64,000 bases of DNA from Coenobita brevimanus (lineage: Eukaryota; Arthropoda; Malacostraca; Decapoda; Coenobitidae): NCBI GenBank assembly GCA_032717465.1, contig CM064732.1, positions 24,760,229-24,824,228 on the forward strand, in the 5' to 3' direction. Each line of letters starts with the position of its first letter. The stretch's first letter is position 1. Position numbers and translations under genes: made by a program. The notes under the pieces were generated by a model, which was given only the letters and a program-made list of their open reading frames with translations, was not told where the DNA came from and did no database searches. Below are positions 53,126 to 64,000 of this stretch, piece after piece.

Positions 53126-53960
53126 TTACTTGAGCTTGTCCTATCAACAGCAGTGATTTAGTTAATGTGAGTGATGTTTGTGAAAATTTTGGCAACAGTG
53201 ATTATAGTATCATCAAACATGAAATTAAATTAATATAAACTGTAAGACCAGCAAAAATAGTCTCTTAGTTCCCAACTTAAAAAAAAAAAAAAAAAATGAA
53301 GCAAATTCTGACTGTATGAGAAATGAACATCACAACATGAACTGGATAAATTACTAAAGGTGGATAATGTCCAACAAATGTCGGAAATACTCACCAGTCC
53401 ATTGAAGTTTATCAAAGGAAATGAATTCAGGGAATTACACATAGAAATACATACCTTAATAAATCGACCTGGATGTCGAAAATTTTAAAGAAATCTTTGG
53501 CCTCAAGAGAAGAGCATACAAATATAATAATACAAGAAATGACGATGACAATACCGAATATTTTAAGTGAGCGGCAATGTACGAAAATTATTCAGAAGGA
53601 TTGACGAGACTACAAGATGATAATTTCTCGTGAATCAAGTCAAACCGTAAAATATTATGTCATTGTTTAAGAAGTAAGAAAAGTGTAAAAGATAGCATAG
53701 GTCCCATACTAAGCTTGAAAGGCGATCTAGTCCATGATTATCAAACTGTAGCAACAATACGGAATGACTCCTTTTACACTGTTTTCACAAAAGAATACTG
53801 TAAACATTTCCAATCATCATTTGGTTTCCTCATGACCAGAAGATAATAAGTTATCAGTCAACGAAGTGGCAGGACATGATGTCTTAAATGATATCCAGAA
53901 AATTAACATAGATTAACTGGTCTAGACCAGATATTATCTTCTCGCTTTCCAGAATAAACA
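53126..53960 (+). pseudogene. C1 (part 1): CR1-like LINE, end of endonuclease and linker
   Basis: The plus strand reads SDLVNVSDVCENFGNSDYSI (53,145-53,210), matching the endonuclease end with its (S/G)xSDHxxI form (here NSDYSI). A linker follows with the ELDKLLKVDNVQQM type (53,335-53,380). It ends with a segment typical just before the RT of CR1-like elements: SKKSVKDSIGPILSLKGDLV (53,668-53,727), then DYQTVATIRNDSFYTVFTKE. Frames change several times. The RT beginning appears about 1.1 kb later (55,000-55,245), after an unrelated tandem array, so C1 has been interrupted. Confidence 0.65.
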
Positions 53961-54060
53961 TTGCCAGTCATCATTTTGTTTTCTCAGGGCCAGTAGATAT
54001 TATCAGTCAACAAAGCAACAGGACATGATGTGTTAAATTGTCTCCAGAAAATCAATTCAC
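53802..54060 (+). repeat. 154-bp imperfect tandem duplication in C1
   Basis: AAACATTTCCAATCATCATTTGG (53,802) recurs as AAACATTGCCAGTCATCATTTTG-like text (53,956). Both copies continue through ATCAGTCAACRAAG, GCAGGACATGATG / ACAGGACATGATG and CCAGAAAATYAA. Confidence 0.75.
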
Positions 54061-54389
54061 TGAGCCACTTACTCCTTTGGCGGACATAAGGGGTGTTATG
54101 GTTGAACTAGTGTTGCATACTAGTACGCTTGCACCCAGTCAGCTTAAGGCAAGCCGATTACACTTGGTTCACAGACTACACACACACATCCATAGCCACT
54201 CCAACATTACAGTCACACTCATAAGCACTTCTCACCCTACATACAATCTCCACCTGACAGCCTAAGCCACTGGGTAGAGATACATTCTATGTATCATCCC
54301 TGCTTTGGTAGGGATAGGCTGGTCCTGCAGTGGACACTCAACAGCTGATAATGATGAAGTGGTGCAAGCACAACAAATCTTGTCCAAAA
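54061..54389. other. No gene recognised
   Basis: Possibly a dispersed repeat (TGCTTTGGTAGGGATAGGCT and following), with no second copy in the window. Confidence 0.4.
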
Positions 54390-54985
54390 GCAGTTATTTT
54401 ATTTGTAACCGTTTTCAAGTTACAGCCTTCTAAAAATCTATGTTCTTGTGTTTGACTTTCAAGGTCACCAAGGTTTAAAGGTCATGGTGCCAAATGACAG
54501 CCGATATGAGACTTCCTATATTTTGATACTAATAAATATCTCTATCTTCAATCAGTTTTATCCTAATTATCCATGACCTTGAGTTTGACTTTTCAAGGTC
54601 AAAGATCGTGGTATGGTACCAATTAAAAGCCCATCTGGGACTTCCTGTGTGTTGATAATAGTAAATATCAGCAACAAGTTTCGAATTATAGCCCCCTGAA
54701 TATCTGAGACCTTGATTTTGACCTTTCAAGGTCCCTCAAGGTCAAAGGTCTTGGTGACAGATCAAAGCCCATATAGGAGTTCTTTGATGCTCATAATGGT
54801 AAATATCTGTATCTTCAACCGATTTCAAGTTATAGCCCTCTGGAAATCCGTGACCCTAACTTTGACGTTTCAGGTTCACTCGACTGCCATCAAAATTTAA
54901 TCACTTCCTTTTGTTACCAGTGCCTACATATCCTGAAAGTTTCATGGTATTTCATTCAACCGTTTTTCCTTAATGTTGCAAACAA
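54390..54985 (+). repeat. A4: ~135-bp tandem array with TTCAAGGTCA motifs, interrupting C1
   Basis: Four units. TTCAAGGTCACC at 54,459, TTCAAGGTCAAAGATC at 54,592, TTCAAGGTCCCTCAAGGTCA at 54,725 and a degenerate TTTCAGGTTCAC at 54,865 are spaced 133, 133 and 140 bp. Units also share AGTAAATATCTSTATCTTCA, ACCGATTTCAAGTTATAGCC and GACTTCCTRTRT text. It ends with TTTCATGGTATTTCATTCAA and an ACAAACAAG tail. Confidence 0.75.
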
Positions 54986-54999
54986 ACAAGAAACTCGAC

Positions 55000-55245
55000 C
55001 AAAAACAAAACCTCACTGAACTTGGTCCGGATAAGGTTATGAATAACTGTCCAGGACCAGATTATTTCCTCGAATTTTCCGTGAATGCTACAGAGAATTA
55101 CCCTCTCAGACAACTATAATATCCAATATATCATTAAATGAATGAAGAGCACCTAATCAATGGAAGCTCTTTAATACATCAGTTATTGTAAAACAAAAGC
55201 GATAAAACACACACCACAGATTATGGCACAATATGCCTAGTTTCA
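55000..55245 (+). pseudogene. C1 (part 2): CR1-like RT N-terminus
   Basis: The plus strand reads GPDKVMNNCPGPDYF (55,027-55,071), matching the LxxxKAxGPDxIxPRIL opening of CR1-like RT. A shifted segment follows (NEEHLINGSSLI in place of xxPxxWKxxxVxPIFKKG), and a final THTTDYGTICLVSV (55,208-55,250) corresponds to the NYRPISLxS motif. It is cut off where the tail of R6 begins. Confidence 0.6.
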
Positions 55246-57565
55246 GTTTGTCTATCTATTACCAGTCGCCTTAACCCACCGCGTGCCAGTACCGTTTTAA
55301 AACGGTCTGACAATTCTGCGGCCAGTGCCAGTGCCATTTTAAAATGGTTTAAAATGAAAAACTTCACTGTGGCCACATTTTTCAAGATTTGTGGGTAAAA
55401 ATTGGCAAGCATGTAAGGTAACTGTTCCTCTACCATCCCCCAGACTGTCAAGTCCATACACTCACTAGCTCCCCCCCTTCACGCTTGTTCTGCCTCACTC
55501 TGCCTGAGTTCCTCACCCAGTCCTGTACATAGTGAAGGCATTTTGTAAATATTTTCATATAAATATCAGTTGTAAATATTTTCTTGTAAGTGTAAGGACT
55601 ATATAGTGAAGTCAAGTTGTAAATACCTTCTTGTGAGTGCCAGGACTGTAAGTAATGATGTCAGGTTGTACCTATCTTCAAGTAAGTGTAAGATAATGCA
55701 TTCGCAATGAGACTGACCCGCAAATTGTGATAGATGCTGAAGTAATAAGTAATCAGAAAAGTGTACTGAACATTGCTATACCTTCCCAGCATATCTGATT
55801 ATACCTTACATAGAAAACGGCTTTCTCTCACGTACGTGGTGAGTATGAGAAAGCAGCTCTACCGGTACACGAGTATGCAGGACTCAATAAAACTCATTTC
55901 TGAGCCTCGGTGAGCATTTTAATGGCGAAATTCGTTGTTTTCGCATCAAAATCTATCATTTTAGCCCCCCCAAAGAAGGTCGAAAAATGGCTGGCACTGG
56001 GGTGACCCATAGGGCTAAAAAAAGCCGGCACACAGGGGGTTAAACCCCTAGGGGGTGGACACACACAAAAAAATTGCCTCAATGTCACCCTGTCCCCCAC
56101 CATTCCACTGCCCTTCCCCCAGTTTGTACCCCCCCCATATACCTCTCCAATTCATCCTTCCATCTCATCCTCGGCCTTCCCCTCCCTCCATCTCACTCAC
56201 ATACACTCGCCTTGCTGGCCTCTTGCTCTCCATCCTCTCCATATGGTCAAATAGGTTTAATGTAATTTTCCTAACACTGTCTATTGCATCCACATCCGCA
56301 CCATAACACTCCTTCACATCCTCATTTGTCAATCTGTCACTTCATGTAACTCCACATGCTCCTCTCAGATAATTCATTTCTGCTGCTCTTTCTTCACTTG
56401 TGTCCTTCCAGCAAGGTCCAAGCTTCGCTTCCTTACGGTAGAGTTTGCATCACAATACAGCGACTTTTTTACTTCCATGCTCACTTCCCTATTTCTTATC
56501 GCTGCTTTCAAAGAACCAACATCCTTTCTACCTTCTTGTACCCTTTCAAGCACTTCATCCTTACTCATCATACCCTCAAGTACTTAGGTTAAATGCACTC
56601 ACATTTTCCATTTTCCTCATCATCCAACCTCACTCTGCATTCAGTGACTTAATTTCTCTCGAAGATGGTAACTTCATTATTCCCTACCTTCACCTTTAGA
56701 TTCGGTTTCTTTCACACTCTTACAAACTCATCAGTCAAGTCTTGCAGTTCCCCTTGGTTTTCACTTAACAATACTGTACCATCTGAAAACATAAGAGCAA
56801 GTTTCCAACCCTCTTCTCATTAGGGCTGCTCCAAAATTGACTGTCCTATCTTATATTTCTTTTATAACCCCATCCATATACAGACTGAACAACCATGGAA
56901 ACATGACACATCTATGTTTCAGTGCAACATTCAGATAGAAAAAAATCACTCGGTTCACCATCCACACACACTGCTGCCTTAGCACCCTCATACATACTCT
57001 TCATGGCATTCAACAGCTTCCCATTCACTGCATATATTCTTAATATTTTCCACAATCCTTGTCTATCTGCTCTGTCATATTCTTTTTCCAAATCCATGAA
57101 GGCAGCATACAACTTCTTTCCCTTTCTCTAGAAAGTTTTCTACTAAAGACATAAGGATGAATATCTGTTATATACAACCTCTTCCATTCCTAAAACCTCT
57201 GTTCTTCTCCAACTAACTCCTCTGTTATTTATCTAAATCTCTGAAGAAGTATCCTACCATATACTTTATTATGAAGATAAAAGCCCCTATGATTTCCACA
57301 CACTTCTTTTTCCCCTTGTCCTTTTGCAGAGGAGAATGATTACACCTGACTTCCAATCCTCTGGGACTCTTCCTTCATCCAAGGCCAATCTGTACATCTT
57401 CCATATCCATTAAACTACTAGCCCCATTATTCAGCATTTCAGCACACACTCCATTCAGCATTTCACCACACATCCCATCTATTCCTGGGGCTTTACTCAT
57501 TCTGACTTTCTTCATTGCTTCCACTACTTTCATTCTACTGATCTCTTCCTTCCTTCTCAGTATTA
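55246..57565 (-). mobile_element. R6: 5'-truncated family-R copy with element M3 in its 3' UTR
   Basis: Minus strand. It enters near the linker/RT boundary at about 57,565 (MKVVEAMKKVRMSKAPGIDG at ~57,485-57,545). Then come fingers, palm YAAFMDLEKEYDRADRQGLW (~57,055-57,112) and the active-site region near 56,765-56,790 (SDGTVLL, second Asp to Gly). The RT C-terminus follows, then the 3' UTR, interrupted by M3 at the CCTTAA of the R 3' terminus. The tail TAGATAGAC (55,248-55,258) joins C1. A duplicated piece (CATTTCAGCACACACTCCAT / CATTTCACCACACATCCCAT) lies at 57,430-57,475. Confidence 0.85.
55271..56043. mobile_element. M3: piggyBac-like non-autonomous element with TTAA target duplication, inside R6
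   Basis: TTAA at 55,271-55,274 and 56,040-56,043; the element is 55,275-56,039 (765 bp). Left end CCCACCGCGTGCCAG; right end read inward CCCCCTGTGTGCCGGC. The subterminal 16-bp palindrome ACCGTTTTAAAACGGT (55,291-55,306) is followed by GCCATTTTAAAATGGT (55,333-55,348), 42 bp on. At the right, GCTGGCACT and GCCGGCACA are 33 bp apart (55,990, 56,023). The last ~130 bp align with the right end of M2 (AAGGTCGAAAAATGGCTGGC versus AAGGTCCAAAAATGTCGGGA). The R 3' terminus in other copies (GCCTTAATCCCG in R2) shows the empty target. The interior holds short repeats of GTAAATA(T/C)YTTCTTGTAAG text (55,530-55,700). Confidence 0.87.
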
Positions 57566-59555
57566 TGCAGTGTATGAGTACGTTCTGCAATCCAGACTTT
57601 TGCGTGGTCAAAAGGGGCAAAAATCAAGTCACTAGTAATGACCACTGCATGCTGGAACGGTCGGGAACTGATATTGACGGAGACTCCCACTAGCTGCCTC
57701 TTCGGTTGTGTTTGTTACTTTTCGAGTGGTCAAGTTAAGAGTGGTAACATGCCAAAATGACGGGGTCAGTCTCCAACTCAGCCATCCCAAGCCCGACCTT
57801 CGTGATTTCCCAAAAGGCTCCTTGGTTGCACATTAACAACCTACTAGATAAACTCTATACCACCAGTTCTCAAGGGTTATACAAACAATAAAGTTCGAGT
57901 GAGAGGAAATGTGTATTAATACGACAAAAAAATAAAAAAGTAAAATCTTCCCATCTACTACCCTTTCAGAATAACCCTGAATCAGTTGGCACGTTATTCA
58001 AAGAGCACATGACCCTAATATCAAATTCCAAAAAACTTAGCTCCTTTGTTCCAGGTTCAGTCCAGTTTGGCTCTTCATAATCGTCCCTCTGAGCTCATAG
58101 TTCAGTGGTCCGATCCTCAGATATTCTTGACCTCGACTTCCACACTGAGACCTTTACCTCCACACTGGGACCTTGACTTCCACACTTGGGCTTTGACTCT
58201 CGCACTGAGACCTTGACTCCCTCACTGGAACCCGCTAGAAGTTAATATGTACAATGAATAACTATTCTCTCTAATGCAACTATTCCCGTCAGGTGATTAA
58301 GAAAGTCTCATAATAAAGAAACATGAGTTACAACACACGGCATTTCAGTTATAAACAGAATAACACATGGCATCACAGACACACAGGTCTGCTCAGAATA
58401 CGTGTTGTAGGGATAACATAGAAGAAAAGTTCGATAACAAATAAGCATGAATAACCCTATTGTAACCATAAAAAAACATCACTGAGTCGATATCATTGTG
58501 TCTCACAAAATAACTACGTGAGCATTAACTCACAACTAACACAATCCTAATGAGTACTGAATTGCAAAGTCATCCCAACACATATTAATTAACAATTCAC
58601 AGTTCCAGGGCACCTGATATTGGCCCACAAAAATCACACATTTATCTGAGGTCCAGACAGAACTCTGTAGCTAGCATTCTCGTATTCCAGTTACACACTA
58701 AATAACATAAAGTACAGTACACAAATATGTGGGAAATACCTCACTATCCAGCTCACTAGAACACAAGGGAAGTGAGCAGGAACTCAGGACTCGCTCGTCA
58801 AATGAGGCCAATGGCGACACCTCGCGTGATCAAACACGGAACTTCGTGGGAGACGACAACACTTGATACTACACCGAGTCTATTTCTCTACTTTCGTCAC
58901 TATTATCACTCGTGGTGTATCAATTAATCACGCTTCAATATATCAACATCAATATTATCAAATTACAGAATTCTTTGGAGGGGGAGGAAGAGGAGGATGA
59001 CGCGGCACCGACCACCCGCCACCATTTAATAGTCGTTGAGCGAGTGACACGCTCATGGTACGCCAATGTTACGTGGTGGAAAGGGGGGGGGGGAGAGGAT
59101 GACGGCTTACACAATTTAAAGTTTACTATAGACTCGTGATAGCCTCAGTGTGATGCCCTTCCCCTTACAATTGATTACCCCCAAAAAATGACATTCCCTA
59201 GTTACAATAATTACTCTCCAACAACCTCTCTCTATACCCTTGCATCGAAAAAACTGAAAATCATCGTGCCTCACACCCCTTTGCGCATTTGTACATCATG
59301 CTGGCTTACGCGACCATAGGCACATATTCCTACCTGCTCGAGATTTTATAATGAGACTTAATACTAATAAATTACCGTAGAATAAAATGACCTAAGCACT
59401 AGGTAACTTAATCTACTGTACATTCTGATCTCGTTCACATGGAAATATCTATACCCTGGCCACACTCTCACTGAACCGAAGTTTTGGTCATAAAATGAAT
59501 CAGGTACAACTCATTATCACTTCCCGGCACTACAGCAAAATTTAGAAAAAAAAAT
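57566..59555. other. No gene recognised
   Basis: Mixed DNA. The only structured element is the 20-bp array at 58,131-58,230. The 75-codon open frame at 58,912-59,139 is a GGGGGAGG-rich artefact with no motif. Confidence 0.5.
58131..58230 (+). repeat. Minisatellite, five units of exactly 20 bp
   Basis: Units at 58,131, 58,151, 58,171, 58,191 and 58,211 follow CYTTGACTYCCACACTGRGA with substitutions but no indels. Confidence 0.85.
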
Positions 59556-60775
59556 GTTAGTGATCAAACTACCTTGTTCCTTAATAAGCATAATCTTACA
59601 GCAAATAAAAATGCATGTTTTTCGTAATACATCATCCCTTACAAATTTGTTTGAAAATTTTTACAACGATATACGACAACTGAGAAACAAAACTACCGTT
59701 GCATGTCAAATACCTACGTACCAAAAAAACGTTTGACAAGGTTCCCGATATAAGACCACAAGAAAAGCTAAAAGCCCACTGCCTCTCTAACAATTTGTGT
59801 TCATGGACTGCTGATTCGTTAACGAATCACAAGTTCTTGGAGTAATAAGTAGTAAATCATCAGTTCGGCTAGAAGTAACAGGTAAAATTCCTGAAGGGTC
59901 ACTTCTAGGACCATTTTTTTGTTGTTTTTACCAATGCTCAAGAAAATGGGCTTGTTTCTAAAGTATCGACATTTGCAGATGACACGAAGAGTGGAGGTCT
60001 TGTAATTACTAGGGCAGATTGTGAATCTGTGAAAAACGACCTGGATAGGTTTATGTATTTGGGCAAAACGTGGCACGATATTTAATGTACATAAATGTTA
60101 GGCAATGCACTTTGGCAACAAAATCGTTAATTATGAATATCATATGATGGAAATTAATGACGAGAAGGATTTACGAGTTATCAGTAATGACCTCATAAGC
60201 TCAAAACATTGTATATCAAGCATTATCATGGCATGCTATGCTTCATCGCCAGGAACTTCGATCATAAAACACCGATGAAATCTCTAAGATTTATGCAGTG
60301 TTAGTTAGATCACGCCTGATATGCTGTGTGCAGCAATGGTCCCCAAATCTTCGAAGGCATGCTTGAAGAGGGCAGTGCAGAGGCACAAAAAAAATCCCAT
60401 TGCTGTGGAATTTACAGCGAGGAGCGGCTCAAGAAACAAAGTTTGTTTTCTATTAAAAAATACAAATAAAAATATGACTCAGAGAAGATCTAATAGAAGA
60501 CTATAAAATTCTTAACAATATTGATGACATTAGATATGGTATTATCTTCGAAATGCAGAATAATGCTGCGACTAGAATAATTAAATGAAACTGAAAAATA
60601 AGAGATGTAACACTAATACGAGTGTAGAGAAAAACTGCTATAATATTCCCGTTGTGGAACAATGGACTACAGTAAGATATCAGGCACAGCAATCAGTGCA
60701 AAAACTTTTGGTACATTTATAATTCGGCTAGACAAATATTTTTAGCCTGTAGGCTATGACAAACTTAGAGTTATT
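59556..60775 (+). pseudogene. C2: CR1-like LINE RT relic
   Basis: The plus strand in shifting frames: FRNTSSLTNLFENFYNDI (59,620-59,680; the GFR..RSCLTNLLEF.ND block), then KKRLTRFPI-type text where FDKVPHxRL should be (~59,725-59,745). LEVTGKIPEGSLLGPFF (59,868-59,920) corresponds to GVPQGSVLGPLLF. The active-site STFADDTKSGGLVITRADCE (59,965-60,025) keeps both Asp. Then come LDRFMYLGK, NFDHKTPMK-like text (~60,250) and the C-terminal region with CCVQQWSPNLRRHA and RAVQRHKKNPI (60,320-60,390), to about 60,775. Stops and frameshifts are common. It is probably the same broad group as C1, but the two do not overlap enough to compare. Confidence 0.78.
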
Positions 60776-61130
60776 TCCAGGTTGATGAGTAAGCTGACGA
60801 TTCTGAGATGTTTACTTAATATCAATAACATTCAGCAACTGTTTGATTTTCTTTAACACATCAGGAGAACAAAGATTACTTAGTGCATAGTTGTTCCTCT
60901 TGTGCCTCTCCCGTAAAAATTTCCATGCCCATTCTTCCTAACATGCCGATTTAACCGGATGGTGTGGTGGATGAGAGACAGCCTTCCTGTTTTCGATATT
61001 TTTGTCGAACACTTTAGTGAGATCATTGTATAATTAGCATTTTTTTTTTTTCCAATAGGTAACTTTTGTCATGGACCGACAGCCCTCCTGTCATCTGCAC
61101 TTCTTATGTGATTCTTTTGTACTCCATACA
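60776..61130. other. No gene recognised
   Basis: Mixed to T-rich DNA before the pyrimidine tract. Confidence 0.5.
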
Positions 61131-61897
61131 TATTTTTCTTCATTTCCTCTCTATATCTGCCTAGTTTTATCTCCTTGACTTCCTGTCTGCCTTCATCATC
61201 AACCTTCATCTTTCTCATTTCTTCCCAATTCTGTTCTCATCATTTCTTTCCTGTTTAACCTTACTTCTTCTCTTCCTCCCCTTCACTCCTCTTCATACCC
61301 ACCTTTCTTTTCCTCCTTTTTACTTCTCATCCTTCCTCTTTTTTCATTTGTTCTTCCCAACTTCTTTTTCTCCCTCATTCCTTCTTTCTCGTCTTCAACC
61401 CTCATCCATCCACTAACCAACCCACTCTGCCCCCCGCCCTTTCTCACTCCCACCTTTACCTCCCTGCATTTTTTAAATTAACGTCCATCCGTTGTCTCTT
61501 TTTTCTTCATTCATTTATTTTGCTTTCCTTACTTCTCTCATAATTACCAATACGTTTTCTTCCCATCATCCTTCATTTTTAGTCTGTCACGCGCCTCTGA
61601 TTCCTTTCCTTCATTCTCATTTTCTCTTTCTCCCTCCTCCTCTACCTCCCTACTCTTCCTTCTTTTACTTTCTCACATCTCCTTTCCTGCCCTCTCCTCT
61701 CGCATCATCCATTCTACTCTCTTTCAAGCCTCCTCTATCCCTCTCCTGCTTTTCTCTGTCACGCTTCTCATTCTCCTTCTTTTTGCTCTTTCTCTTTCCT
61801 TATAGTCTTCCCTCAAATCTGCTTCTCTGCCTTACTTGTGTACCGGTATGTCTTCTGTGTGCTCCACTCCATATCACTGACCAGTTCTTTTTACGTT

Positions 61898-61976
<79 letters not shown>

Positions 61977-62094
61977 GTCTCTACTCGCCTTCCCTCCCGT
62001 ACCATTGTCTCTTTCCTTTTCTTGTCTGCCGCTAGTGAAGCGAAGTGATCTCGACTCCAGGGTCGACCTTCCTCTTGTTTCAGTGGGCTTTAGT
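61131..62094. repeat. Pyrimidine-rich block with (CT)37 at 61,900-61,973
   Basis: Almost 1 kb of C/T-rich plus strand. The 201-codon open frame (61,492-62,097) is Ser/Leu/Phe/Pro-rich with no motif and is treated as an artefact. Confidence 0.75.
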
Positions 62095-63430
62095 TAACGG
62101 AGTTAACGGTGGGAAAGAGGAGGAGATATGAATCGGGGAGAAGAGGGGAAAGATAGTATGAGGGCAGGAGACGAGAGGAGCGGAGATGGAAGAGGACAGA
62201 GGAGCGGAAAAGGGGGAAAGGGAGGAAAGAGAAGGATCAGTTGGATAGGAGGGGAGTGGATAGAAGAAGAGAGATAATGGGAAAAATAGATATACAAAAT
62301 GAATCTGAGGGACAGGGAATGAGAAAAAAGAAAACAGTCGTAGGCCGATGACAATGAGGAAAGAGTAAAGGTAAATATACAAGAGGAAGGAGAAGTGAGA
62401 AGTCTGTTAAGAAAGGAGCAACAACGAGAAAAAAATATATACCTCTGAGAAGAAAACAGTGAGGATGACAGCAGATATGGAGGGGAAAAGGGAGGAGCAG
62501 GCAATAAAAAGAGATGAAAATATGAAGGAAGATTAGACACCAAACGGTAGGGAGGAAAAAACAGAAGGATGAAAAATAATGTAAGGGAGAAACACTTAAC
62601 CCAATGCTGGGAGGATTAAAGAAAAAGTCCTAAAAAAAAAAAAAACGAAAAAGGGAGAAAGCAAAAAAAGTAAGTCGTTACCAACTGTCATCAAGGAAAT
62701 AGGAGACAAACAGATGAGTAGAAAGAACGGAGAGTGATATTCCAAAAAAAATAATAGTTTACCACCGTAGGTATAAAAGGAGAGGAAAAAAAGAATAAAA
62801 TTGAGGAAAAGAGAGGAGGGAAAACAGACACTGGATGAAGGAGGCACGAAAAAGATTTGTAAACTGGATGAAGGGGAAAGAAAGGCAAAATAGAGGAAAT
62901 TGCAGGAAATACGTGGGACTGGGGAAAAATACGAAGAAGGGATTGACAGCGAAGAGAAAAGAAGAGGAAAGGAAAAGTAAGCAAGGAGCAGTAATGGATG
63001 GTTGGGATGAAATGAAAGAAAAAGAGAGAAAAACATAAGAAAAAGATGGCAGCATGAGTCAGCTGAAGTTCGTGCTTCCAAGTAGGAAATGAAGAAATGG
63101 AGACCTAATAAAACAAGGAGAAAACTGAGAAACAAATATATAAGATAAATAAATTGAGAAGAAAGGAACCAGGAAAAAAGAGACAGTGAGTAAATACGAG
63201 AAATAAAGGAAGCGCAGAGACTAAAAAGCTGGAACAAAAGATGACCGAAAGATGACAAGGTGACTATAAGTGGGAAAGAGAAAAAATCCTTAACAGAAGC
63301 CAAAGAATCATGAAAGCAAAAGAGAACTAGGAATAGGACGAAGAGGTGAAGGACTATATGACAAGACAAAAGACGCTCTGAGAACGATATGAGTTGGGAG
63401 ACAGAGATCAAAAGGGGAGAAAAGAGGCAC

Positions 63431-63463
<33 letters not shown>

Positions 63464-63600
63464 CATGAGGGAAGAGGAAAGGAAATTAAGAAGAGAGAAA
63501 GAAAAGAGAGATAATGGAAGGAGTGACAGGGTGACCAAAAAATGGAAGCGAGGACAAGGACACAATAATAAAAAATAAAAAAAATCTTTAAGAAAAATCA
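62095..63600. repeat. Purine-rich block with (GA)15 at 63,434-63,463
   Basis: About 1.5 kb of A/G-rich plus strand beginning right after the duplicated word GTTAACGGA/GTTAACGGT (62,095-62,110). The 271-codon minus-strand open frame (62,596-63,411), rich in Phe/Leu/Ser, is the antisense artefact of purine richness. I see no recognisable membrane protein family. Confidence 0.75.
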
Positions 63601-63933
<333 letters not shown>

Positions 63934-64000
63934 TGATGGGTTATAGGGCATGTTGACGTAAGGATGAAATGTACGTCGATTTAGGAAAACATTCATAAAG

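Noticed and set aside
62596..63411. 271-codon minus-strand frame resembling a hydrophobic membrane protein
   Set aside because: It is the antisense of purine-rich DNA; the hydrophobicity follows from TTY/CTN codons, and overlapping frames show the same.

Overview
This window is eukaryotic nuclear DNA from an invertebrate, most likely a decapod crustacean and perhaps a crab. That assignment is an inference. It rests on the density of long dinucleotide microsatellites (GT, GA, TA), on non-LTR retrotransposon sequences of kinds I associate with decapod genomes, and on the absence of bacterial gene organisation. I found no convincing host protein-coding exon, no intact RNA gene and no CRISPR. The window reads as a repeat-dominated, gene-poor stretch.

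Layout. 0-3.7 kb: a decayed Ty3/gypsy pol on the minus strand (reverse transcriptase, RNase H, integrase running off the left edge) followed by a ~60-bp minisatellite. 3.8 kb: a tRNA-like sequence. 5.9-9.7 kb: purine-rich DNA, microsatellites and a first GGTCA-bearing tandem array. 10.0-13.2 kb: a near full-length, decayed copy of a non-LTR element called here family R (endonuclease + RT, GATA-type 3' tail). 13.4-13.7 kb: a short derivative of family R. 13.9-15.1 kb: a mariner-type transposase relic with a duplicated tail. 17.0 kb: a LINE tail. 17.9-20.0 kb: a relic of an unrecognised protein gene. 22.6-23.0 kb: a second copy of the short R derivative. 26.1-29.7 kb: a jockey-like LINE (family J). 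31.2-32.1 kb: another GGTCA array. 32.1-36.1 kb: the best-preserved R copy. 37.5-38.1 kb: a GGTCA array. 39.2-41.3 kb: a Tigger/pogo transposase relic preceded by 168-bp tandem repeats. 41.9-43.0 kb: a second J fragment. 45-51 kb: three R fragments among pyrimidine-rich DNA. 53-57.6 kb: a CR1-like LINE entered by an R copy. 59.6-60.8 kb: a second CR1-like relic. 61.1-63.6 kb: a pyrimidine-rich block that flips abruptly to a purine-rich block.

Two systems stand out. First, three 657-770 bp elements bounded by TTAA duplications (26.5, 33.1 and 55.3 kb) have piggyBac-like ends, and each lies inside a different LINE copy. Two have clearly homologous right ends, and all three carry a pair of left subterminal motifs 42-45 bp apart. 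Second, family R has generated a short (~350 bp) internally deleted derivative. Its 5' leader is joined directly to the R 3' terminus and microsatellite tail, and the same junction is seen in two copies. It looks like a non-autonomous retroelement, presumably using the R enzymes in trans.

The protein relics do not form a pathway. They are independent mobile elements, and the nesting gives a relative chronology: CR1-like LINE, then R copy, then piggyBac-like element at 53-57 kb; and J or R LINE, then piggyBac-like element at 26 and 33 kb. Element boundaries given to a few bases are readings by eye; other boundaries may be off by tens of bases.
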